NCBI RefSeq assembly: GCF_027922425.1
Contig: NZ_BSFQ01000002.1
Span: forward strand, 62,001-126,000
Length of the DNA stretch: 64,000 nt
Direction of reading: 5' to 3'
Source: Pseudonocardia halophobica
GTDB lineage: Bacteria; Actinomycetota; Actinomycetes; Mycobacteriales; Pseudonocardiaceae
This document shows, one piece after another, positions 51,633-60,678 of the stretch (the stretch's first letter is position 1; each line of letters opens with the position of its first letter). The position numbers and the translations under genes are program-made. The notes below the pieces were generated by a model. That model searched no databases. It was not told the DNA's origin and saw nothing but the letters and a program-made list of their open reading frames with translations.

Positions 51633-52564
51633 CCGGCGGGCGCTATCTCGGCGTCGACCTGGGTTCGACGACGGCGAAGGCCGTCGTCGTGGACGGCGCG
51701 GGGAAGATCCTGTCCTCCTCCGTCGTCACGATGGGGGCCGTCTCGCGCGCGGGCATGCAGCGCGCGATCGACCAGGCGTTGGGGGAGGCAGGGCTCACCG
51801 AGTCCGACCTTCAGGGCACGGTGTCGACGGGCTACGGGCGCCGGCTGGTGCCGGGCGCGGGCCGCACGTACACCGAGATCACCTGCCATGCGCGGGGGAC
51901 CGCCGAGATGGTCCCCGGCGTGCGGCTGGTGATCGACGTCGGCGGGCAGGACTCGAAGGCGATCACCGTCGGGGACGACGGCCTGGTGCGGGACTTCGCC
52001 ATGAACGACCGGTGCGCCAGCGGCACGGGCCGGTTCTACGAGGTGCTCGCCCGCGCCGTGGACGTGCCGATCGAGGGGCTCGGGGACCTGGCCCTGCGCG
52101 GCTCGGACGAGCTCGAGGTCAGCAGTATGTGCGCCACGTTCGCCGAGACCGAGATCGTGTCGATGTTGGCCGAGGACCAGGACGTCGCGGACATCGCGTC
52201 CTCGGTCCACCGGGCCATCGCGGCCCGAACCCTCGCGCTGGTGGCGCAGGTCGGCAGGTACACCCCGGTCGTCCTGACCGGCGGCGTGGCGCGGAACCCT
52301 GCGGCCGTGCACTTCCTGAGCCGAGCTCTCGACGCCGAGGTGACGGTGCCCGCACATCCGCAGATCACCGGCGCCTTCGGAGCGGCATTACTGGCCCGGG
52401 ACGGCGACCGGGGGCGCCCGGTGGCTACGGACGTCCGCGGCGCGGACGAGATGTTCCCCCGGCCCCGGGGCCACGCCCATGACGGGCACGACTGCTCCGG
52501 GTGCGACGGGACCCTCGGGCCCGGCACGGTCGACCTGGGGACCGTCATCCCGGCGTGGCGCTGA
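51629..52564 (+). CDS. ATP-driven activator of the dehydratase/reductase (HgdC/BcrA-D type)
   Basis: The 311-residue ASKHA-fold ATPase has LGVDLGSTTAKAVVVD, VIDVGGQDSKAI, NDRCASGTGRFYE, SSMCATFAETE and LTGGVARNPA. The two cysteines in NDRCASG and SSMCATF bridge one [4Fe-4S] cluster at the dimer interface. A single activator gene, not two, fits a homodimeric 2-hydroxyacyl-CoA dehydratase activator better than class I benzoyl-CoA reductase. A His/Cys-rich tail (RGHAHDGHDCSGCDG) is unusual. It overlaps the previous gene (ATGA). Confidence 0.9.
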   Translation: MTGGRYLGVDLGSTTAKAVVVDGAGKILSSSVVTMGAVSRAGMQRAIDQALGEAGLTESDLQGTVSTGYGRRLVPGAGRTYTEITCHARGTAEMVPGVRLVIDVGGQDSKAITVGDDGLVRDFAMNDRCASGTGRFYEVLARAVDVPIEGLGDLALRGSDELEVSSMCATFAETEIVSMLAEDQDVADIASSVHRAIAARTLALVAQVGRYTPVVLTGGVARNPAAVHFLSRALDAEVTVPAHPQITGAFGAALLARDGDRGRPVATDVRGADEMFPRPRGHAHDGHDCSGCDGTLGPGTVDLGTVIPAWR

Positions 52565-52590
52565 TCCGACCACCGCACCGGCCGATCGCA

Positions 52591-54249
52591 TCAGTCCCCG
52601 CGGGCCAGGTCGCGGAGCACGAACTTCTGCACCTTGCCCGTGGCGGTCATCGGGAGCTCGTCGACCAGCAGCAGCTTCTCGGGCAGCTTCTGTGTCGCAA
52701 TGCCCCGCCCTCGCAGGAACGAGGTCAGGTCCTCCAACGTCGGCCGTTCACCCGGCCGGGGAACGACGACGGCGCACGCCTTCTCGCCGAGCCGCTCGTC
52801 CGGGTAGGCCACGACGGCGACCTGGGCCACGGCCGGGTGCGCGGAGACGTAGCCCTCGACCTCGGCCACACTGATGTTCGTCCCGCCACGGATGATGATG
52901 TCCTTCAGCCGGCCGGTCACCCGCAGATAGCCCTGGTCGTCGAGCCGCCCGAGGTCGCCCGTGTGATGCCTGCCCTGCGCGTCGATGGTGGCGGCGGTGC
53001 GCTCGGGTTCGCGCCAGTAGCCGAGGACGGCACCCGGGCCCCAGTAGCAGATCTCCCCCTCCTCGCCGGTCGGCACGGGATCGCCGTCCGGTCCGACGAG
53101 GGTGATCCGGACGCCGTCGAGAGCGGGCGTGCCGTCCGACCCGGCCCGGCGGTCGAGCGGGTCCCCGTCGTGGCAGCAGGTCGCGGCGAGGATCTCGGTG
53201 GCGCCGTACAGGGGCATCAGGACGCCGCCGGTGAACACCTCGTCGAACTCGATCGCCAGCGCCTCCGGGATCGGCGCGCCCGCGCAGAGCCAGAACCGCA
53301 TGGACGAGAGGTCGTGCTCGGCGGTGCGGGCGGCGTCGAGGGCCATCCGCACGAAGGGGGTCGCCGTGGCGGTGGCCGTGCACCGGTACCGCTCGATCCG
53401 GCGGAGCCCCTCGTGCGGCTCCCACACGTCGAGCAGGTGCGTCTCGGCGCCGACGGTCAGCGGCACGAGGATCCCGACCACGAGCCCGGTCGCGTGGGCC
53501 ACGGGCGACGGCATGAAGACGACGTCCTCGGGTCGGGTCCGGAAGACGTCGTGGGCGAGGCCGCGGGCGGAGAAGTCCGCGGTGTTCCAGGTGTGTACGC
53601 AGCCCTTGGCGGTGGACTCGGTCCCCGAGGTGTAGACGATCAGGTGGGGCAGGTCGGGGTCGGGGTGAGGGCCGAGCTCGGCCTGCTCGGTAGTGGTGTC
53701 GCAGGCCTCGTCGAACGCCAACTCGCCCTCCTGCGTCGCGCCGCGGGCGATCACGAGCGTGCTGAGGGCCGGGATCTCCTTCTGCAGGGCGCGGAACATC
53801 CCCGCGTGATCGAACCCGCGGAACTCGCCGGTGGTGATCGCCGCGACCGCGCCGGAGTTGCGCAGCACGTGCGCCACCTCAACCTGGCGGTACACCGTCA
53901 TGATCGGCACCAGGACCGCGCCGATCCGGGCGATCGCGAGGTACCCGATCACGAACTCGGCCCAGTTCGGCAGCTGCATCGCCACCCGGTCGCCGGGGCG
54001 CACGCCGCGGCGTAGCAGGGAGGCGCCGAGCCCGTGGGCGCGCTCGCGCAGGGTCGCGTAGTCGAGCTCGGTCGTGCCGTCGGAGACGAAGCGGCGGGTC
54101 GGCGTGGCCTCGGCCCACCGGTCCAGCAACGCCGCGGCCGAGCCGCCCTGCCACCACCCGCGCTCGCGGAAGAGGCTGATGGACCTGCCGTCGTACCGGT
54201 CGTGCACGGTCAGGGTGAGGCTCTCGGCTGCGATCTCCGGGCTGGCCAT
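52591..54249 (-). CDS. Acyl-CoA synthetase (AMP-forming), variant P-loop
   Basis: The 552-residue protein has AMQLPNWAEFVIGYLAI, YGATEILAATCCHDGD, HTGDLGRLDDQGYLRVT, GRLKDIIIRGGTNIS and PMTATGKVQKFVLRD. The P-loop, usually TSGTTGxPKG, reads TSGTESTAKG, an odd change at a phosphate-binding loop. It is a paralogue of the ligase at 55639. I chose the ATG at 54249 because GGAG lies six bases before it. An operator lies about 80 bases upstream. Confidence 0.9.
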   Translation of the reverse strand: MASPEIAAESLTLTVHDRYDGRSISLFRERGWWQGGSAAALLDRWAEATPTRRFVSDGTTELDYATLRERAHGLGASLLRRGVRPGDRVAMQLPNWAEFVIGYLAIARIGAVLVPIMTVYRQVEVAHVLRNSGAVAAITTGEFRGFDHAGMFRALQKEIPALSTLVIARGATQEGELAFDEACDTTTEQAELGPHPDPDLPHLIVYTSGTESTAKGCVHTWNTADFSARGLAHDVFRTRPEDVVFMPSPVAHATGLVVGILVPLTVGAETHLLDVWEPHEGLRRIERYRCTATATATPFVRMALDAARTAEHDLSSMRFWLCAGAPIPEALAIEFDEVFTGGVLMPLYGATEILAATCCHDGDPLDRRAGSDGTPALDGVRITLVGPDGDPVPTGEEGEICYWGPGAVLGYWREPERTAATIDAQGRHHTGDLGRLDDQGYLRVTGRLKDIIIRGGTNISVAEVEGYVSAHPAVAQVAVVAYPDERLGEKACAVVVPRPGERPTLEDLTSFLRGRGIATQKLPEKLLLVDELPMTATGKVQKFVLRDLARGD

Positions 54250-54327
54250 CGGCATCTCCGCTTCGTCGCGATACGTCCTCGTGTGACCGGGGGCATGAGA
54301 GTAGCCGGGAGCTGTCGCGGTTATCAA

Positions 54328-54337
54328 TGGTCAGACC
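54328..54337. promoter_or_regulatory. GntR-type operator TGGTCAGACC
   Basis: The same palindrome family as at 48035, 80 bases upstream of the ligase start at 54249. Confidence 0.55.
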
Positions 54338-54359
54338 GAAGTTGTACGGGGGACGAGCT

Positions 54360-54945
54360 GCGTGGCTCGTCGTGGGCGACGGTTACGACGAGGCGGTGGC
54401 GGCGATCCCTGCGGACACCGACCTGCCGGACACGATGGGCGGCTGGACGCTGTTCAGCTCCGGCACCACCGGCAGGCCGAAGTCCTTCTGCGAGGAGTCG
54501 CCGGGAGTGCCGGCGACCGAGGTCCCGCTGCGGTAGGCAGCGATGATGCGCGACCTGGGCATGGGCCCCGGGGAGCCGCCACCGGTCCTGTTCAGTGCCG
54601 GCCCGGCCTCTCACACCGCGCCGATGGGCTTCCTCCACGCGGTGCACCAGATGGGCGGCACTGTCGTCACGACCCGGCGGTTCGACGCCGAGGGGGCACT
54701 GGCGCCCGAGCGGCACGGCGTCACGCACAACCCCTGGGTGCCGACGATGTTCGTGCGCCTGCTCCGGCTGCCCGCCCAGGTCAGGGATCGGTACGACCTG
54801 AGCACCCACCGCGTGGGCGGCACACGGTGCCGCGCCCTGCCCGCTACTACACGTGCCCCCGCGCCGTCGACCTCGTGGACCGCATCCCTCGAAGCGATGC
54901 CGGCAAGATCCTGGTCGGCGAGCTGCGGCGGGCCTACGGACCCTG
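54360..54945 (+). pseudogene. Acyl-CoA synthetase remnant
   Basis: Three pieces of one ligase lie in different frames: GWTLFSSGTTGRPKSF, then PVLFSAGPASHTAPMGF with HGVTHNPWVPTMFVRLLRLP, then VDRIPRSDAGKILVGELRRA. The last is the C-terminal lysine motif. Large internal deletions and frameshifts show that the gene is dead. Its end overlaps the 3' end of the TetR gene on the other strand. Confidence 0.8.
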
Positions 54946-55530
54946 ATCGATCAGCGCGATCCCGAGCGCCCCGAACCCGAGGAGGACGAAGCGCTCCGCC
55001 AGCTCGTCCGAGCCCGGTGCGCGCAGGGTTCTGCCCGGCCAGTAGGCCAGCGAGAAAACGGCGCCGAGGCAGCCCTGGGTGGCGGCAGCCACCGCCGTGG
55101 GGGCGGCGGCGGGCGCGGCGCGCGCGACGGCCCGCTCCCAGCGTTCGACGTAGCGCCGCCGACGCCGGTCGAACTCCTTGCGCCACGGGTCGACCAGGGA
55201 CCGGTCCTCCCGCTGGTACACGCTGACGAGCGCGCGGTGGTCGATCGTGAACCGGACGTGGTGGTGCACCAGCCGACGGAGGTCCGCCTCGGGATCGGCG
55301 AGCAGCGGGGCGGTCGCGCCGACGAGCTCGTCCATCGCCTCGTTGAACAGCGCGGCGAGGATCTCGCTCTTCCCGCCGAAGACCCGGTAGAGAGCCGGAC
55401 CGCTGAGCCCGGCCCGCGTGCCGAGCTCGTCCATCCCGGCGCCGTGGAAGCCCCGCTCCCGGAAGAGCTCGGCGGCGGCGTCGAGGATGCGGCGCTCCCG
55501 GTCCACGCGGGCGACGCTAGCAGAAGTCAT
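54934..55530 (-). CDS. TetR-family transcriptional regulator
   Basis: The 198-residue protein has the TetR DNA-binding start RRILDAAAELFRERGFHG, MDELGTRAGLSGPALYRVF and GGKSEILAALF. The rest is helical and would bind a ligand, perhaps an acyl-CoA given its neighbours. The perfect palindrome at 55584 lies 54 bases upstream of its ATG. Confidence 0.9.
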   Translation of the reverse strand: MTSASVARVDRERRILDAAAELFRERGFHGAGMDELGTRAGLSGPALYRVFGGKSEILAALFNEAMDELVGATAPLLADPEADLRRLVHHHVRFTIDHRALVSVYQREDRSLVDPWRKEFDRRRRRYVERWERAVARAAPAAAPTAVAAATQGCLGAVFSLAYWPGRTLRAPGSDELAERFVLLGFGALGIALIDQGP

Positions 55531-55583
55531 GAACCGCAGTTCCGAGGAGCCGCGTAGTCACTGGTCGGCGGCTCGCCCGAGAC

Positions 55584-55597
55584 GGAACGAGCGTTCC
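55584..55597. promoter_or_regulatory. Palindromic operator candidate for the TetR gene
   Basis: GGAACG-AG-CGTTCC is a perfect 6+6 inverted repeat between the TetR start and the end of the upstream ligase gene. Confidence 0.5.
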
Positions 55598-55638
55598 TCA
55601 CCGGCATCGGACGCCGATCCCCCGGGGTCCTGCGTCGG

Positions 55639-57327
55639 TCACCGACCCGCCGCACTCGCCTCCACCCTCTCGACCGGCTGCTCGAGCTTGCGGGCGATGT
55701 CCTGCCGGAGCAGGTGCTTCTGGATCTTGCCGGTGGCGGTCGTCGGCAACTCGGTGACCAGTTCCAGTCGCTCCGGGGTCTTCTGGATCGCGACGCCGCG
55801 CTCCAGCAGGTAGCCCTTGAGCGAGTCCAGGGTCGGCGGCGAGCCCGGATCGACGGGGACCGCGTAGCAGCAGACCCGCTCGCCGAGCCGCACGTCCGGC
55901 ATCCCGACCACGGCGGACGCGCGGATGCCGGGGTGCTCGGCCAGCAGGTCCTCGATCTCCCGGACGCTGATGTTCATGCCGCCGCGGATCACGATGTCCT
56001 TCGTGCGGCCGGTGACCCGGACGTAGCCGTCCGCGTCCATCCGGCCGAGGTCCCCGGACCGCGAGAGGCCGTCGGCGGTGTAGAGCTCGGCCGTCTCGTC
56101 GGGTCGCCCGAGGTAACCCAGCATGTGGCTGGGTCCGCGGTAGGCGATGTCGCCCTCCTGCCCGGCGGGCACGGGTACCCCGGCCTCGTCGACCACCCGG
56201 ACCTCGGCGTACGGCAGCGCCGAGCCGTCCGAGATCAACGCCTTCTCCGGGTCGTCGGCGACCGTGCAGGTCGTCGTCGTGAGGTTCTCGCTGCGCCCGT
56301 ACAGGCTGAGGATCCTGGTCGACGGCAGCAGCGTCCGGGCCCGCTCGACCACCGAGCGCGGGATGGGTGCACCGGCGGAGACCCAGACCCGCAGGCTCGA
56401 GGCGTCGTGCACGGCGGGGTCGAGGACGTCCAGCGCCATCTGCAGGAACGTCGTGGCGGTGACGGTGATCGAGCAGCGGTACCGCGCGATCTCCTCGAGG
56501 CCGCGGCGCGGCTCCCACTCGGCCATCACGTGGGTGGAGCCCCCGGCCAGCAGTGGCATCAGGATCCCGGTGACCAGGCCGGTGGTGTGGGTGATGGGGG
56601 AGGGGCTGAACCCCACGTCCGCCGAGGTGACCGCGAACGCCTGGTTCAGGCAGCGGGCGCCTCCGGCGTAGGTGTTGAACGTGTGCACGCAGCCCTTCGG
56701 GCGCGCCGTCGTGCCCGAGGTGTAGACGATGACGTAGGGATCGTCCGGGCCGACGGGCCTGCCCAGGGACGCTGCGGCCTCGGCGGGGTCGATATCGGGC
56801 AGCAGCGCAGTGAGCGGCGTGACGGGGCCGCCTTCCGCGGCGTCGTCCCGCACGACGACGACCGTATGCACCCCGGGCCGGGAGGCGGCGAGGTCGCGGT
56901 ACATGCCGAGGTAGTCGAAGCCCTTGAACGTCGACGCCGTCACCACCGTGGAGACCTCGGCGTCGTCGAGCACATGGCCGGCCTCGTCGCGACGGTAGAT
57001 CGGCATGATCGGGACGGTGATCGCGCCGAGCCGCGCGACGGCGGCGGTGACCATGGCGAACTCGGCCCAGTTCGGCAGCTGCACGGCGACCCGGTCGCCC
57101 GCGCGCACCCCGCGGTCGCGCAGGCCCACGGCAAGGCGCGCCGACAGGTCGCGCAGCTCCGCATAGGTGAAGCCGGTCGTGCCGTCGGTGACGAACGTCT
57201 TGTCGGGCATGACGTCCGCCTGCCGGGTGAGCACCTCGGCGAAGTTCTCCGTGCTCCAGCAGCCGGAGTCGTAGTACTCCTGCACCTCGACCGCCGGGTA
57301 GCGGTCGCTCACGGTGGGAATCTCCAT
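55639..57327 (-). CDS. Acyl-CoA synthetase (AMP-forming)
   Basis: The 562-residue protein has AVQLPNWAEFAMVTAAV, YTSGTTARPKGCVHTFN, SGDLGRMDADGYVRVT, GRTKDIVIRGGMNISV and PTTATGKIQKHLLRQ. It is clearly a paralogue of the ligase at 52591, so the two arose by duplication and may act on similar acids. The operator at 57387 stands 60 bases upstream of the ATG. Confidence 0.92.
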   Translation of the reverse strand: MEIPTVSDRYPAVEVQEYYDSGCWSTENFAEVLTRQADVMPDKTFVTDGTTGFTYAELRDLSARLAVGLRDRGVRAGDRVAVQLPNWAEFAMVTAAVARLGAITVPIMPIYRRDEAGHVLDDAEVSTVVTASTFKGFDYLGMYRDLAASRPGVHTVVVVRDDAAEGGPVTPLTALLPDIDPAEAAASLGRPVGPDDPYVIVYTSGTTARPKGCVHTFNTYAGGARCLNQAFAVTSADVGFSPSPITHTTGLVTGILMPLLAGGSTHVMAEWEPRRGLEEIARYRCSITVTATTFLQMALDVLDPAVHDASSLRVWVSAGAPIPRSVVERARTLLPSTRILSLYGRSENLTTTTCTVADDPEKALISDGSALPYAEVRVVDEAGVPVPAGQEGDIAYRGPSHMLGYLGRPDETAELYTADGLSRSGDLGRMDADGYVRVTGRTKDIVIRGGMNISVREIEDLLAEHPGIRASAVVGMPDVRLGERVCCYAVPVDPGSPPTLDSLKGYLLERGVAIQKTPERLELVTELPTTATGKIQKHLLRQDIARKLEQPVERVEASAAGR

Positions 57328-57386
57328 CGATCTCCGTCCTGGGATGAGGGTCGGGCCTGGGCCCGTCTTTCGGTCGGAAGTTACAA

Positions 57387-57396
57387 TGGTCTGGCC
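57387..57396. promoter_or_regulatory. GntR-type operator variant TGGTCTGGCC
   Basis: One base differs from TGGTCTGACC. It lies upstream of the ligase at 57327. Confidence 0.5.
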
Positions 57397-57437
57397 GAAA
57401 CGGCAACGGTGCGTGGCTGAGACCTGAGGCTAGACTT

Positions 57438-57447
57438 TGGTCTGACC
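57438..57447. promoter_or_regulatory. GntR-type operator TGGTCTGACC
   Basis: An exact copy, 40 bases before the acyl-CoA dehydrogenase ATG. A CATAAT-like -10 follows it, so binding would block the promoter. Confidence 0.6.
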
Positions 57448-57486
57448 GATAGCATAATATCGGCGGCGATCGACGAAGGAGCTTCC

Positions 57487-58674
57487 ATGGATCTCGCTGA
57501 CTCCCCCACGGAGGCGGAGTTCCGGGCGCGCGTGCGGGCCTGGCTCGCCGACACTCTCCCGACGCTGCCGTGGCCCGAACCGGTCGAGCTGGCCGACAAG
57601 CTGCCGTTCTGGCGGCAGTGGCAGCGCCTGCTGTTCGAGGGCGGGTACGCGGGCATGTCCTGGCCGCGGGAGTACGGGGGCCAGGGCGCCGACGCCAAGA
57701 TCCGCGCGGTCTTCACCGACGAGGCGGACCGGGCCGGTGCGCCCGAGCGGCTCAACACGGTGGGCGAGGACTTCGCCGGCCCCACGATCATCGCCTTCGG
57801 CACGGACACGCAGAAGGAGCGGTTCCTGCGCTCGATCCTCACCGGCGACGAGCTGTGGTGCCAGCTGTTCTCGGAGCCGGAGTCCGGCTCGGACCTGGCG
57901 TCGTTGAGGACGAAGGCCGTCAAGGTCGACGGCGGCTGGCGGATCTCCGGGCAGAAGATCTGGACCAGCCGCGCCCACCTGGCCACGAACGCCATCCTGC
58001 TGGCCCGCACCGGCGGTACGGAACTGCCGCGGCACAAGGGAATCACCTACTTCCTGCTGCCCCTTGCCAGCGAGGGCGTGACGATCCGCCCGCTCGCCCA
58101 CATGCTCGGCGAGGCGGAGTTCAACGAGGTCTTCCTCGACGACGTCTTCGTGCCGGACGAGCTCGTGCTGGGCGAGGTCAACGGCGGCTGGAAGGTCGCG
58201 ATGGCCACGCTCGGCTTCGAGCGGGTCGGCATCGCGACGGGCCGGGTCAACACGAAGCGCGCCGTCGACGACATCGTCGCGCAGATCCGCGAGATGACCG
58301 GACCGGATGGCGCGCCCCTCGGAGCGGACCCGACGGTGCGCCGGAAGGTGGCCGATCTCTACGGCCGCGCGCTCGTCCACCACGCCATCGGCCAGCGCGT
58401 GCTGACCATCGCCGCGGACGGTGGCCCGCCGGGGCCGGTGACCTCGATCGGCAAGCTCTACTTCTGCCCGCTGGTGGAGGACCTCGCCGACTTCCGGCAG
58501 TCGCTCTCCCCGCTCGGCGGGCAGCTGGCCCCGCAGGAGCAGTCCGAGGCCGAGAGCAGGTGGCAGCGGCTGGCCTACCAGGCCCGGGGCACCGCGATCG
58601 CCGGCGGCTCGACCTTCATCCAGCGCAACATCGTGGCCGAGCGGATGCTCGGCATGCCGAGGAGCGGAGCATGA
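57487..58674 (+). CDS. Acyl-CoA dehydrogenase family protein
   Basis: The 395-residue protein has the family core: GYAGMSWPREYGGQGA, LFSEPESGSDLASLRTKA, ISGQKIWTSRAHLA, EVFLDDVFVPDELVLG and the C-terminal GGSTFIQRNIVAERMLGMPR. It uses FAD to introduce a double bond into an acyl-CoA. It is coupled to the synthetase that follows (ATGA overlap). Confidence 0.92.
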   Translation: MDLADSPTEAEFRARVRAWLADTLPTLPWPEPVELADKLPFWRQWQRLLFEGGYAGMSWPREYGGQGADAKIRAVFTDEADRAGAPERLNTVGEDFAGPTIIAFGTDTQKERFLRSILTGDELWCQLFSEPESGSDLASLRTKAVKVDGGWRISGQKIWTSRAHLATNAILLARTGGTELPRHKGITYFLLPLASEGVTIRPLAHMLGEAEFNEVFLDDVFVPDELVLGEVNGGWKVAMATLGFERVGIATGRVNTKRAVDDIVAQIREMTGPDGAPLGADPTVRRKVADLYGRALVHHAIGQRVLTIAADGGPPGPVTSIGKLYFCPLVEDLADFRQSLSPLGGQLAPQEQSEAESRWQRLAYQARGTAIAGGSTFIQRNIVAERMLGMPRSGA

Positions 58675-60647
58675 CCACTCCTGCGGCCTCGTTGGCCGCA
58701 TCCGACACCTACGTCTGGACCCCTGGCGCGGAGTACCTCGAGAACACCCGGGTCGCCCGGTTCGCGCGCCGGCACGGCGTCGAGGACATCGACGCGTTGC
58801 GGGCTCGCTCGGTCGCCGACGTCGGCTGGTACTGGGACGCGGTCGTCGCCGACCTGGGCCTGCCGTTCTCGCGCCCGTACACACAGGTCCTCGACCTCTC
58901 CCGCGGCGTGACCGACCCGGACTGGTTCGTCGGCGGCGAGCTGAACGTGGCCGACGCCGGCCTGGCGCGCTGGGCGGCGGACCCGGCGGCCCGCGATCGC
59001 ACGGCGGTGGTGCACGAGGCCGAGGACGGCACGGTCGACCGGTTGACCTTCGCCGAGCTCGACGAGCGGTCGCGGCGGGTCGCGGCCGGCCTGCGGGGGC
59101 TCGGTGTCGGTCGGGGCGACGCGGTGGCGCTCTACCTCCCCATGGTCGCCGAGGCGGTCGTCGCGTTCTACGCCGCGGCCCGGCTCGGCGCGGTCCTGGT
59201 TCCGCTCTTCTCCGGGTTCGCCGCGGGCGCGATCGCCTCCCGCCTGCTGGACGGGGAGGTGCGGGCGGTCGTCGTCGCGGAGTCGAGCGTTCGGCGGGGA
59301 CGGACGGTGTCGATGCTGCCGCCGGTCCGCGAGGCCGTGGCGCAGAGCCCGTCGGTCCGGCACATCGTGGTGGTCGGCGCGCCCGGCGAGGGCGAGACCG
59401 CCTGGTCGGACCTGCTCGCCCACGATCCCGACCCGGGCCCGGCCGAGCCGATGGCGTCGTCGGACACGCTGCTGCTCGCCTACACCTCAGGAACGACGGG
59501 CCGCCCGAAGGGCGCGGTGCACACGCACGCCGGCTTCCTGGTGAAGACGGCGAGCGAGGTCGCCTACTCGTTCGATCTCGGACCCGGCGGGGTGTTCTGC
59601 TGGATCACCGACATGGGCTGGATCATGGGCCCGCTGTCGATCGTCGGCACGCACGCCAACGGCGGCACCCTGGTGCTCTACGAGGGCTCGCCCGACGTGC
59701 CGGACCTCGGTCGGTTGTGGCGGCTCGCGGAGCGGCACCGGGTGACGATGCTCGGGGTGTCACCCACCCTGATCCGGACCGTCCGCACGCTCGACACCGA
59801 CTCGGTCGCGGCGGTCGACCTGTCCTCGGTGCGCACGCTCGGCTCCACGGGCGAGCCGTGGGACGCCGAGTCGTACGAGTGGCTCGCGCGCACTGTCTTC
59901 GGCGGTCGTGTACCGATCATCAACTTCTCCGGCGGCACCGAGGTGGGCGGGTCGTTCCTCGCCCCCTACCCGGTCGAGCCGATCCGCAGCTGCTCGCTGG
60001 GCGGGCCGTCGCTCGGGATGGACGTCGACGTCGTCGACGCCGCGGGCGAGCCCGTGCGCGGCGAGGTGGGCGAGCTGGTGTGCCGCCAGCCCTGGCCGGC
60101 GATGACCCGCGGGATCTGGCGGGACCGCGAGCGCTACCTCGAGGCCTACTGGTCCACCTTCCCGGGGCTGTGGCGGCACGGCGACCACGCCGTCGTCGAC
60201 GCCGACGGGCAGTGGTTCCTGCGCGGGCGATCCGACGACGTGATGAACGTGGCCGGCAAGCGGTTGGCGCCCGCCGAGGTCGAGGCGGTGCTGATCGCCC
60301 ACCCGGACGTCGCGGAGGCCGCGGTGGTCGGGGTGCCCGACGCGAAGAAGGGCGAGGCCGTCTGGGCCTTCTGGGTGCCGCGGGCCGGCGCGACCTCGGG
60401 CGAGGAGGAGCTCGCCGAGACGTTGCGCCGCCGGGTGGGGGAGGAGCTGGGCAAGCCCTTCGCGCCGAGCCTGATCCGCCGCGTGGACCAGCTGCCGAAG
60501 ACCCGCTCGGCGAAGATCATGCGCCGGGCCGTGCGGGCCGCCGCGCTGGGGCAGGATCCCGGTGACCTGTCCGGCGCGGAGAACCCCGAGGCGCTGGACG
60601 TGGTCCGGGCGGCGGTGGCCGAGCAGGCGGGCGCCCGCGATGGCTGA
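58671..60647 (+). CDS. Acetyl/propionyl-CoA synthetase-like acyl-CoA synthetase
   Basis: The 658-residue protein has the extra N-terminal domain of the ACS group (YVWTPGAEYLENTRVARF). The core shows AYTSGTTGRPKGAVHTHAG, WITDMGWIMGPLSIVG, GRSDDVMNVAGKRLAPAEVE and the lysine motif PKTRSAKIMRRAVR. It activates a short or medium acid, and a nearby dehydrogenase would act on the CoA ester. It converges on the GntR gene. Confidence 0.9.
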   Translation: MTTPAASLAASDTYVWTPGAEYLENTRVARFARRHGVEDIDALRARSVADVGWYWDAVVADLGLPFSRPYTQVLDLSRGVTDPDWFVGGELNVADAGLARWAADPAARDRTAVVHEAEDGTVDRLTFAELDERSRRVAAGLRGLGVGRGDAVALYLPMVAEAVVAFYAAARLGAVLVPLFSGFAAGAIASRLLDGEVRAVVVAESSVRRGRTVSMLPPVREAVAQSPSVRHIVVVGAPGEGETAWSDLLAHDPDPGPAEPMASSDTLLLAYTSGTTGRPKGAVHTHAGFLVKTASEVAYSFDLGPGGVFCWITDMGWIMGPLSIVGTHANGGTLVLYEGSPDVPDLGRLWRLAERHRVTMLGVSPTLIRTVRTLDTDSVAAVDLSSVRTLGSTGEPWDAESYEWLARTVFGGRVPIINFSGGTEVGGSFLAPYPVEPIRSCSLGGPSLGMDVDVVDAAGEPVRGEVGELVCRQPWPAMTRGIWRDRERYLEAYWSTFPGLWRHGDHAVVDADGQWFLRGRSDDVMNVAGKRLAPAEVEAVLIAHPDVAEAAVVGVPDAKKGEAVWAFWVPRAGATSGEEELAETLRRRVGEELGKPFAPSLIRRVDQLPKTRSAKIMRRAVRAAALGQDPGDLSGAENPEALDVVRAAVAEQAGARDG

Positions 60648-60678
60648 GCTCCGCGGGCGGGCGCCGTCCGCCCCGGTG

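Noticed and set aside
49055..52564. Calling the three genes a true benzoyl-CoA reductase
   Set aside because: Class I benzoyl-CoA reductase has two different activator subunits plus its own ferredoxin; only one activator is here, so the dehydratase type is at least as likely.
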